Positions 1 to 7,049 of a stretch of 10,517 nt of DNA are shown piece by piece. The stretch is from Tannerella sp. (GTDB lineage: Bacteria; Bacteroidota; Bacteroidia; Bacteroidales; Tannerellaceae): the NCBI GenBank assembly GCA_031275525.1, contig JAISOP010000220.1:1-10517 (forward strand), in the 5' to 3' direction. The notes below the pieces were generated by a model. The model was given only the letters and a program-made list of their open reading frames with translations. It had not been told where the DNA came from and did not search any database. The translations under genes and the position numbers were made by a program. Each line of letters starts with the position of its first letter. Position 1 is the first letter of the stretch.

Positions 1-3
1 GGG

Positions 4-64
4 CGAGGATGAAACGCGACAACGTGTTTTCAAAATAAAAAATCGTGTTTTTAAAACATCCTCG
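4..64. repeat. Inverted repeat, 8-bp arms
   Basis: CGAGGATG at 4-11 is the exact reverse complement of CATCCTCG at 57-64, with a 45-nt AT-rich spacer. The spacer carries two copies of CGTGTTTT, near 24-31 and 44-51. It could be a long-looped hairpin or a protein site. It has no typical U-tract after the right arm. Confidence 0.4.
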
Positions 65-120
65 TACCGGGACGTTTTGAACATTTACGAGTTTGAAAAA
101 ATCTCCTACATGTTTTCCGG

Positions 121-148
121 CGTCTTTTTTCCGGAAGGATAAAAGACG
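121..148. repeat. Nested stem-loop, 8-bp arms
   Basis: CGTCTTTT at 121-128 pairs perfectly with AAAAGACG at 141-148. The enclosed sequence contains the palindrome TTCCGGAA at 129-136. It is followed only two bases later by another inverted repeat (150-183), so the two may form stacked hairpins. Confidence 0.5.
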
Positions 149-149
149 G

Positions 150-183
150 GGGACGGGAGCGGCGGTAGATTCCTCCCCGTCCC
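150..183. repeat. GC-rich stem-loop, 8-bp arms
   Basis: GGGACGGG at 150-157 is the exact reverse complement of CCCGTCCC at 176-183, with an 18-nt loop. The stem is almost entirely G-C and would be stable in RNA. No run of T follows, so it is not a classical intrinsic terminator in the + direction. Confidence 0.5.
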
Positions 184-207
184 GCCCTCCTGGGTGTCTC
201 CGTCGCC

Positions 208-227
208 ATTGCATCAAAGGATGCAAT
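208..227. repeat. Compact stem-loop, 8-bp arms and tetraloop
   Basis: ATTGCATC at 208-215 and GATGCAAT at 220-227 are perfect complements around an AAAG loop, giving a tight hairpin. No U-tract follows. It is the third consecutive hairpin within about 110 bases. Confidence 0.55.
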
Positions 228-250
228 CATCCCCTCCAATCGTTTTTAGC

Positions 251-304
251 GTGTGAACGAATTGGGAGAAAGGGTGAATAGCTGCATCGAATGCCTGTTC
301 ACAC
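251..304. repeat. Inverted repeat, 8-bp arms
   Basis: GTGTGAAC at 251-258 is the exact reverse complement of GTTCACAC at 297-304. The 38-nt interior contains a smaller possible hairpin, GCAT (284-287) with ATGC (291-294). It is the last member of the hairpin cluster. Confidence 0.45.
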
Positions 305-495
305 CGGAACCACCAATAACTTTTCGCTTTGCCGGCATCCCATATTCTTACATCCGCATACTTTTTACATTACCATCAAAGAATGAACCCTTTTCGGCGG
401 AGATTCCTATTTTTTTCACTTGAGGATATGGCCGTGCCCCCCTCCCCCTATTTTATAGACATTTGTGATAAAAAAAACAATGGTTTCACATCATA

Positions 496-519
496 TTTGA
501 CGGATAATCGCTATATTTG
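496..519 (+). promoter_or_regulatory. Bacteroidota-type promoter of gltB
   Basis: TATATTTG at 512-519 fits the TAnnTTTG -7 consensus used by the primary sigma factor of Bacteroidota. A TTTG at 496-499 resembles the -33 element, but the 12-base spacer is shorter than the usual 19-21, so the upstream element is uncertain. Transcription would begin at roughly 525-527, which leaves a leader of about 47 nt before the chosen gltB ATG. The position argues against the upstream TTG at 528 being the translation start. Confidence 0.6.
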
Positions 520-572
520 CAGCCATATTGATAAGAAATAAGGCCATTAATCGGCATAACGTCAACAAAAGC

Positions 573-3500
573 ATGGACAGGACAGAACATTTAAACAACA
601 CAAACGGGTTATATGATGCAGCTTATGAACACGATGCCTGCGGAGTAGGCATGCTGGTTCACATCCGCGGCGAGCAGTCGCACGAGATTGTGGAATCGGC
701 GCTCAAGGTGCTTGAAAACCTTCGGCACCGCGGCGCCGAAGGTGCCGATAACCAGACGGGCGACGGCGCCGGAATCATGGTACAGATCCCTCATGAATTT
801 ATTTTGCTGCAGGGCATTCCCGTCCCGGTAAAGGGGAAATACGGCACGGGGCTGATCTTCTTCCCCAAAGACCCGGTGCAGCAGGAGGAAATGCTCTGCA
901 TCGTGAAGGAAGAAATCGAGCGCGAAGGGCTGACCCTCATGCATATACGCCAGGTGCCGACCTGTCCGGACATCCTGGGTTCCGAGGCACGGGCGGTCGA
1001 ACCGGACATTAAACAGATTTTTGTGACCGGAGGCAGCGGGGAGCAGCTGCTGGAACTGAAACTCTACATCGTCCGCCGGCGCATCGAGAAGCGGATCGAA
1101 AAAAGCACCCTGCCGGCCAAAGGCGACTTTTATGCCGTTTCGCTCTCGTCGCGCAACCTGGTATACAAGGGGATGCTGGAAACCATGCAGCTGCGGCACT
1201 ATTATCCCGACCTGGTGAACGAATACTTTACGAGCGGACTGGCGCTGGTACATTCGCGTTTCAGCACGAACACGTTTCCGCGGTGGAGCCTGGCGCAGCC
1301 TTTCCGCCTGCTGGCGCACAACGGCGAGATCAACACGATCCGCGGCAACCGCGGGTGGATGGAGGCGCGTGAAAGCGTGCTGAAGCTGCCTTCGCTCGAG
1401 CATATTGAAGAGGTCTGCCCGATTATCCAGCCAAACATGAGCGACAGCGCGTCGCTCGACAATGTGCTGGAATTTCTGGTGGCCTCGGGCATGAGCCTGC
1501 CCCATGTGATGGCGATGCTGATCCCCGAAAGCTTTAATGACCGGAATCCGATTTCGGACGACCTGAAGGCCTTTTACGAGTATCATTCCATCCTGATGGA
1601 GCCGTGGGACGGCCCGGCAGCCCTGCTGTTCAGCGACGGACGCTATGCGGGCGGCATGCTCGACCGGAACGGGCTGCGCCCGGCGCGTTACCTGATTACG
1701 CATGACGGCATCATGGCGGTTTCGTCCGAAGTGGGCGTCATTGACCTGGCTCCCGAACGGATCAAGGAAAAAGGCCGGCTGCAGCCGGGGAAAATCATCC
1801 TGGCAGACACGCGGAAGGGGGAACTTTATTACGACCCGCAGCTCAAAAAGGAACTGGCGGAAGCCAAACCGTATCACACGTGGCTGACCGTCAACCGGGT
1901 CGAACTGGACAAGCTGAAGTCCGGCCGCTACGTGGCCGGCAGCATCGACGGCTACGAACAGCGGCTCCGCCTGTTCGACTACAGCCGCGAGGATGTGGAG
2001 CGTATCCTGGTGCCGATGTGTACGGGCGGCGCCGAGCCGGTCGGTTCCATGGGCAACGACACGCCCCTGGCCGTACTGTCGGCGCGGCCGCAGCTGCTGT
2101 ACAACTATTTCCGCCAGCAGTTCGCCCAGGTCACCAATCCGCCGATCGACCCCATCCGGGAAGAGCTGGTGATGAGCCTGACGGAATACATCGGCGCGGT
2201 GGGCGCCGATATCCTCACCCCCCACGCCTCGCACTGCAAAATGGTGCGCCTGCCCCATCCGGTGCTGACCAATACCCAGCTGGACATGCTGTGCAACATC
2301 CGCTACAAGGGATTCAAATCCGTCAAGCTGTCGATGCGCTACCGGGTGCAGGAGGGGAGCCGGGGGCTGGAAGACGCGCTGGACAGGCTGTGCCGGCAGG
2401 CCGAACAGTCGGTGGCCGACGGCGTGAACTATATCGTGCTGAGCGACCGGGCGTGCGACGGGGAATGGGCGCCCATTCCCTCGCTGCTGGCTGTGAGCGC
2501 GGTGCACCACTACCTGATTTCCGTGCAGAAGCGCGTGCAAACCGCCCTGATTGTCGAAACCGGCGAGCTGCGCGAAGTCATGCACGCCGCCCTGCTGCTG
2601 GGCTACGGCGCCAGCGCACTGAATCCCTACATGGCCTTTGCCGTGATAGACGATCTGGTAAAGAAAAAGGAAATCCAGCTGGACTATGGCACGGCGGAAA
2701 AGAATTACATCAAGGCGCTTTGCAAGGGGCTGTTCAAAATCATCAGCAAGATGGGCATTAGCACCATCCGGAGCTATCGCGGGGCGAAACTGTTTGAGGC
2801 CATCGGGCTGAGCGAAGAGCTGTCCGTCAGGTATTTCGGCCATACGGGCAGCCGGATGGGGGGGATTGGCCTGGAAGAAATCGCAAGCGATTCGCGCCGG
2901 CTTCACGACCGCGCCTTCCGGCAGCCGCCCGAAAAAATCATGCCCTACAACGGGATTCTCAGCTACCGGAAAGACGGCGAGATACACGCCTGGAACCCGG
3001 AAAGCATTTCCATGCTGCAACTGTCGACGCGGCTGGGCAGCTACCGGAAATTCAAGGAATACACCCGCCTGGTGAACGAAAAGGAACAACCCGTTTTCCT
3101 GCGCGATTTCCTGACCTGCAGGAAAGGAACGGCCGTTCCGCTGGAACAGGTGGAGCCGGCAGGCGAAATCATGAAACGCTTCGTCACGGGCGCCATGAGC
3201 TACGGCTCCATCAGCCAGGAAGCGCACGAGACCATCGCCATGGCGCTGAACAAAATCCGCGGGCGAAGCAATACGGGCGAAGGCGGGGAAGACCCCGGGC
3301 GCTTCAAGCCGCGTACCGACGGCCTGTCGCTCCGTTCGGCCATCAAGCAGGTGGCGTCGGGACGGTTTGGCGTGACCGCCGAATACCTGGTCAATGCCGA
3401 CGAGATACAGATCAAAATAGCCCAGGGCGCGAAGCCGGGCGAAGGCGGCCAGCTTCCCGGACACAAGGTGAATCAGATCATCGCCCGGACGCGGCATTCC

Positions 3501-5087
3501 ATTCCGGGCATCTCGCTGATCTCGCCGCCGCCGCATCACGACATTTACTCCATCGAAGACTTGGCGCAGCTGATTTTTGACCTGAAAAACGTCAACCCCG
3601 ATGCGGAAATCAGCGTCAAGCTCGTTTCGGAAAGCGGCGTGGGGACGATCGCCGCCGGCGTGGCCAAAGCCAAAGCCGACCGGATCATCATCTCCGGCGC
3701 CGAAGGAGGTACGGGCGCTTCGCCCCTCAGTTCCATCCGCTATGCGGGAGCGACATCCGAGATCGGCCTGTCGGAAACGCAGCAGGTGCTGGTGATGAAC
3801 GGCCTGCGCGGACAGGTGCGCCTGCAAACCGACGGCCAGCTGAAAACAGGCCTGGACATCGTCCGGATGGCCATGCTGGGCGCCGAGGAATTTGGCTTTG
3901 CCACCTCGGCGCTGATTGTCCTCGGATGCGTGATGATGCGCAAGTGCCACATGAACACCTGCCCGGTGGGCATTGCCACGCAGGATGAAGCCCTGCGCAG
4001 GCGGTTTTCCGGCAGGCACGAATACCTGGTGAATTTCTTCACCTTCCTGGCCGAAGAAGTGCGCGAACTCCTGGCCGAAACGGGCTTCACGAAACTGGAC
4101 GACATCATCGGACGTACTGACCTGCTGGAGCGGAAACCGCACGGCGGCGCCGTCAAACATCAGCTGCTGGACTTTTCCGGGCTGTTACATTTCAGCGACG
4201 CCGCCACGCGCACGTCGATCCGGCAAACCACAAAGCAGCATCACAAAATCTTTGACGTCAAAGACCGTGAAATCCTGCGCGACGCCGGGGAGGCCGTTGA
4301 AAACCGGACCGGTATCTCGCTGGCGTATCCCATCGCCAATACCGACCGGGCGACGGGCGCGATGCTGTCGGGCGTCATCGCCAAACGATACGGAAACGCC
4401 GGCCTGCCCGACCATACGCTGATCGTGCGTTTCAAAGGCTCCGCCGGACAGAGTTTCGGCGCGTTCTTGGCGCACGGCGTTGATTTCCATCTCGAAGGCG
4501 AAGCCAACGACTACCTGGGCAAGGGCCTGAGTGGAGGCTGCATCAGCCTGGCGCCGCCGGCGGGATCGACCTTTGTGGCCGGAGACAATACGATTGCGGG
4601 GAATACCCTGCTATACGGCGCCACCGGCGGCGAGGTGTACATCTGCGGACGGGTGGGCGAACGGTTCGCCGTACGCAACAGCGGCGCCATTGCCGTGGTG
4701 GAAGGCGTGGGAGACCACTGCTGCGAATACATGACCGGCGGGCGGGTCGTCGTGCTGGGTGACACCGGACGGAACTTTGCCGCCGGGATGAGCGGCGGCG
4801 TGGCCTATGTATGGAATAAAAACGGAAACTTCGACTTCTATTGCAACATGGAAACGGTCGAGCTTTCGCTGATCGAAGACAGCATCTCGCGCAAGGAATT
4901 ATACGAACTGATTTGCAGTCACCACCTGTATACGGGCAGTCTGCGGGCCGCCAAAATCATCGACAACTGGGACCGGTACGCGGAAGAATTTATACAGATT
5001 GTCCCGATCGAGTACCGGAAAGTATTGCAGGAAGAACAGATGAAAAAGTTGCAGCAGAAGATTGCAGAGATGCAGCAGGATTATTAA
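573..5087 (+). CDS. gltB: Glutamate synthase, large (alpha) subunit
   Basis: This is the large subunit of glutamate synthase (GOGAT). It hydrolyses glutamine, channels the ammonia through the protein and forms glutamate from 2-oxoglutarate on FMN, with electrons supplied by the GltD subunit. From the ATG at 573 it has 1504 residues, close to the family norm of about 1500. Cys23 in DACGVG is the expected amidotransferase nucleophile, exposed by removal of a short propeptide. NGEINT (from residue 250) belongs to the same N-terminal domain. A central domain follows at about 470-760. The FMN/synthase barrel has MSYGSISQEAHE near 875 and GAEGGTGASP near 1041. Cysteines 1119, 1125 and 1130 (C-x5-C-x4-C) are the 3Fe-4S ligands. 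The C-terminal GXGXG beta-helix spans about 1290-1440. No key residue is missing. The TTG at 528 would add 15 residues but lies at the predicted transcription start, so the ATG was preferred. Confidence 0.97.
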   Translation: MDRTEHLNNTNGLYDAAYEHDACGVGMLVHIRGEQSHEIVESALKVLENLRHRGAEGADNQTGDGAGIMVQIPHEFILLQGIPVPVKGKYGTGLIFFPKDPVQQEEMLCIVKEEIEREGLTLMHIRQVPTCPDILGSEARAVEPDIKQIFVTGGSGEQLLELKLYIVRRRIEKRIEKSTLPAKGDFYAVSLSSRNLVYKGMLETMQLRHYYPDLVNEYFTSGLALVHSRFSTNTFPRWSLAQPFRLLAHNGEINTIRGNRGWMEARESVLKLPSLEHIEEVCPIIQPNMSDSASLDNVLEFLVASGMSLPHVMAMLIPESFNDRNPISDDLKAFYEYHSILMEPWDGPAALLFSDGRYAGGMLDRNGLRPARYLITHDGIMAVSSEVGVIDLAPERIKEKGRLQPGKIILADTRKGELYYDPQLKKELAEAKPYHTWLTVNRVELDKLKSGRYVAGSIDGYEQRLRLFDYSREDVERILVPMCTGGAEPVGSMGNDTPLAVLSARPQLLYNYFRQQFAQVTNPPIDPIREELVMSLTEYIGAVGADILTPHASHCKMVRLPHPVLTNTQLDMLCNIRYKGFKSVKLSMRYRVQEGSRGLEDALDRLCRQAEQSVADGVNYIVLSDRACDGEWAPIPSLLAVSAVHHYLISVQKRVQTALIVETGELREVMHAALLLGYGASALNPYMAFAVIDDLVKKKEIQLDYGTAEKNYIKALCKGLFKIISKMGISTIRSYRGAKLFEAIGLSEELSVRYFGHTGSRMGGIGLEEIASDSRRLHDRAFRQPPEKIMPYNGILSYRKDGEIHAWNPESISMLQLSTRLGSYRKFKEYTRLVNEKEQPVFLRDFLTCRKGTAVPLEQVEPAGEIMKRFVTGAMSYGSISQEAHETIAMALNKIRGRSNTGEGGEDPGRFKPRTDGLSLRSAIKQVASGRFGVTAEYLVNADEIQIKIAQGAKPGEGGQLPGHKVNQIIARTRHSIPGISLISPPPHHDIYSIEDLAQLIFDLKNVNPDAEISVKLVSESGVGTIAAGVAKAKADRIIISGAEGGTGASPLSSIRYAGATSEIGLSETQQVLVMNGLRGQVRLQTDGQLKTGLDIVRMAMLGAEEFGFATSALIVLGCVMMRKCHMNTCPVGIATQDEALRRRFSGRHEYLVNFFTFLAEEVRELLAETGFTKLDDIIGRTDLLERKPHGGAVKHQLLDFSGLLHFSDAATRTSIRQTTKQHHKIFDVKDREILRDAGEAVENRTGISLAYPIANTDRATGAMLSGVIAKRYGNAGLPDHTLIVRFKGSAGQSFGAFLAHGVDFHLEGEANDYLGKGLSGGCISLAPPAGSTFVAGDNTIAGNTLLYGATGGEVYICGRVGERFAVRNSGAIAVVEGVGDHCCEYMTGGRVVVLGDTGRNFAAGMSGGVAYVWNKNGNFDFYCNMETVELSLIEDSISRKELYELICSHHLYTGSLRAAKIIDNWDRYAEEFIQIVPIEYRKVLQEEQMKKLQQKIAEMQQDY

Positions 5088-5116
5088 CGGCGACAGAAAA
5101 GAAACAGACAGAGAAG

Positions 5117-6541
5117 ATGGGAAATCCGAAAGCATTTTTAACCGTACCCCGACTGGAAGCGGGATACCGCCCGGTGGAAGACCGGATCAACGACTTCGGC
5201 GAAGTGGAACAGACGCTCAACAGCCGCGACCGCCGCACACAGGCTTCGCGCTGCATGGACTGCGGCGTGCCGTTCTGCCACTGGGCCTGTCCGGTCGGGA
5301 ACAAACAGCCGGAATGGCAGGACAAACTGTATCGCGGACAGTGGCAGGAGGCTTTTTATATCCTGGAGCAGACGTGCGACTTCCCGGAATTTACCGGTCG
5401 CATCTGCCCGGCGCCCTGCGAGAAAAGCTGCGTGCTGTCGCTCGGCATTCACGAACCGGTGACGATTCGCGAAAACGAAGTGTCGATCGCCGAGATGGCT
5501 TTTCGCGAAGGATTTATCCGCCCGGTGCAGCCCGTGCGCAACGGTAAAAAGGTGGCGGTGGTCGGGAGTGGCCCTGCCGGACTGACCGTGGCTAACCGGC
5601 TGAACCGGCAAGGCTATGAGGTGACGGTCTTTGAGAAAGACGAGTTTATCGGCGGACTGCTCCGTTACGGCATCCCGAATTTCAAGCTCGGGAAGAAAAT
5701 CATCGACCGCCGCATCCGCCTGATGGAAGCCGAAGGCATCCTCTTCAGACCGGACACGAACGTCGGACGGAGCCTGCCCGCCGCAGAACTGCTCGACGCC
5801 TTCGACGCCGTCTGCCTTGCCATCGGATGCGAAACGCCGCGCGACCTGCCCGTGGAAGGGCGCGGCCTGAAAGGCGTTTACTTTGCCATGGAACTGCTGG
5901 CGCAGCAAAACCGTATCCTCCAGGGCATCGAGATTCCGAAAGAAGAACGGATCAGCGCCAAAGGCAAAAAAGTGCTGGTCATCGGCGGCGGCGACACGGG
6001 CAGCGACTGTGTCGGCACTTCAAACCGCCACGGGGCTACCGCCGTCACGCAGATTGAAATCCTCCCCCAGCCGCCGGACGGCTTCAACCCCGCCACCCCC
6101 TGGCCGGCCTGGCCCCAGATTCTCAGGACGAGCAGCAGCCACGAAGAAGGCTGCACGCGCCGCTGGAACCTGACAACGAACAAATTCATCGGTGAAGGCG
6201 GCATCCTGAAAGGCGTCGAAATCGAAGAAGTCGAATGGGTGGCGCGGGAGGGCAGCGACCGGCCCGCCATGCGGCCCACCGGACGGAAAGAACTGCTGGA
6301 GGCCGATCTGGTCTTCCTGTCCATGGGTTTTGTACACCCCGCACAGGACGGACTGATCCGCGAACTGGCGCTTGCCACCGGCGAACGCAAAAACATTTCC
6401 GTCGACGACGCCGGCCGGACTTCCTGCGACAAAGTCTTTGCCTGCGGCGACGCCGTTTCCGGCGCCTCCCTCGTCGTCCGCGCCATGGCCGCCGGATGCA
6501 AAACCGCCGAGTCCATCGACCGCTTCCTGAAGAAACCGTAA
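5117..6541 (+). CDS. gltD: Glutamate synthase, small (beta) subunit
   Basis: This subunit takes electrons from NAD(P)H through FAD and passes them by iron-sulfur clusters to GltB. The protein has 474 residues, almost the same as E. coli GltD. The N-terminal ferredoxin-like domain shows Cys46, 49, 54 and 58 and then Cys87, 97, 101 and 105, enough for two 4Fe-4S clusters. The FAD-binding motif VVGSGPAG lies at 148-155 and the pyridine-nucleotide motif VLVIGGGDTGSDC at 286-298. A C-terminal CGDAVSGASLVV segment is the second FAD contact typical of the family. The ATG at 5117 follows gltB by 29 bp and has GAGAAG just upstream. The reading frame is open back into gltB, but that extension has no family similarity. 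It ends in tandem TAA codons. The related DPD/PreT and NfnB-type subunits share this fold, but adjacency to gltB decides the call. Confidence 0.96.
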   Translation: MGNPKAFLTVPRLEAGYRPVEDRINDFGEVEQTLNSRDRRTQASRCMDCGVPFCHWACPVGNKQPEWQDKLYRGQWQEAFYILEQTCDFPEFTGRICPAPCEKSCVLSLGIHEPVTIRENEVSIAEMAFREGFIRPVQPVRNGKKVAVVGSGPAGLTVANRLNRQGYEVTVFEKDEFIGGLLRYGIPNFKLGKKIIDRRIRLMEAEGILFRPDTNVGRSLPAAELLDAFDAVCLAIGCETPRDLPVEGRGLKGVYFAMELLAQQNRILQGIEIPKEERISAKGKKVLVIGGGDTGSDCVGTSNRHGATAVTQIEILPQPPDGFNPATPWPAWPQILRTSSSHEEGCTRRWNLTTNKFIGEGGILKGVEIEEVEWVAREGSDRPAMRPTGRKELLEADLVFLSMGFVHPAQDGLIRELALATGERKNISVDDAGRTSCDKVFACGDAVSGASLVVRAMAAGCKTAESIDRFLKKP

Positions 6542-6551
6542 TAAGGCCGAA

Positions 6552-7049
6552 ATGAAAAGGGAATTAAAAACAGCAGATTCTTCCCGGGATTATAACCACA
6601 TTCGTAACCTGATGCTGGAATATAGCAAGTGGCTGGGAGTTGATTTAAGCTTTCAACAATTTGATTACGAACTGGACCACCTCTCCCGTGTTTATGTGAG
6701 ATTATATATTGCTTATGTAAACACCCTGCCCGCAGGATGTATCGGGTTCAAAAAACGGTCGGAGGAACAGTGCGAACTCAAACGGATGTTCGTTAAGGAA
6801 GAATATCAGGGAAAACACATCGGAAAACACTTGCTCCGGCAAGCCATTGCCGACGCCAAAGCATTGGGTTATCTCGAAATGGTGCTGGATACCTCCCTCA
6901 AACTGGAAGCGGCTATACACCTGTACCGGAAGTTCGGATTTCGCGAAATACCGGCCTATTATCATAACCCGAATGAGGATGTGACCTATATGTCATTGCA
7001 ATTAACTGATTACTTAAAACAAAAAAACAGAACATTATGTGTGGAATAA
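6552..7049 (+). CDS. GNAT family N-acetyltransferase
   Basis: This 165-residue protein has the GNAT fold for acetyl transfer from acetyl-CoA to an unknown amine. ELKRMFVKEEYQ forms beta4 and leads into the acetyl-CoA loop QGKHIG (residues 86-91), where His89 replaces the usual central glycine of Q/R-x-x-G-x-G/A. The tail LDTSLKLEAAIHLYRKFGF, then YYHNP and YMSLQL, matches a common small-molecule GNAT subgroup that also begins with an FQxFxxEL segment. The substrate cannot be told from sequence. The gene starts 10 bp after gltD and its end overlaps asnB by 13 nt, so it is in the operon. Sampled lines are about 40% GC against 60-70% in gltD and asnB, and codons are AT-ended more often, which suggests later acquisition. 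A role in amino-acid metabolism is only a guess from position. Confidence 0.9.
   Translation: MKRELKTADSSRDYNHIRNLMLEYSKWLGVDLSFQQFDYELDHLSRVYVRLYIAYVNTLPAGCIGFKKRSEEQCELKRMFVKEEYQGKHIGKHLLRQAIADAKALGYLEMVLDTSLKLEAAIHLYRKFGFREIPAYYHNPNEDVTYMSLQLTDYLKQKNRTLCVE

Larger units (their letters stand above)
1..495. other. Intergenic region upstream of the glt operon
   Basis: No convincing gene is seen in this stretch. The short open frames at 93-281 and 329-541 have no recognisable domain or credible start context, and the second runs through the gltB promoter. The first 304 bases are rich in inverted repeats, listed separately. Bases 305-495 are pyrimidine-rich with several homopolymer runs (C runs near 440-450, an A run near 471-478) and show no further structure that I can support. 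The gene to the left is outside the window, so part of the hairpin cluster could belong to the 3' end of its transcript. Confidence 0.6.

Noticed and set aside
1..304. CRISPR array or tRNA in the hairpin-rich region
   Set aside because: There is no repeated 20-40 bp unit with spacers, and no cloverleaf with the conserved T-arm sequence. The inverted repeats differ from one another.
329..541. 70-codon open frame ahead of gltB
   Set aside because: It runs through the gltB promoter and start region, has no domain, and contains compositionally odd homopolymer-derived residues.
528..572. N-terminal extension of gltB from a TTG at 528
   Set aside because: The TTG sits at the predicted transcription start, leaving almost no leader. 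The ATG at 573 gives the usual short propeptide before Cys23.
1880..2761. 293-codon + strand frame inside gltB
   Set aside because: It is an Arg/Pro/Ala-rich shadow of the gltB coding frame, with no independent motif.
609..4160. A very long open frame of 1183 codons on the minus strand
   Set aside because: It lies wholly antisense to gltB, whose motifs are complete. High-GC codon bias creates long antisense frames, and the translation has no recognisable motif.
4841..5116. Upstream extension of the gltD frame into gltB
   Set aside because: This part overlaps the conserved GltB C terminus in another frame and has no family similarity. Real GltD similarity begins at the ATG at 5117.
5138..5908. 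256-codon minus-strand frame opposite gltD
   Set aside because: It is antisense to complete GltD iron-sulfur and FAD motifs, so it is a composition artefact.
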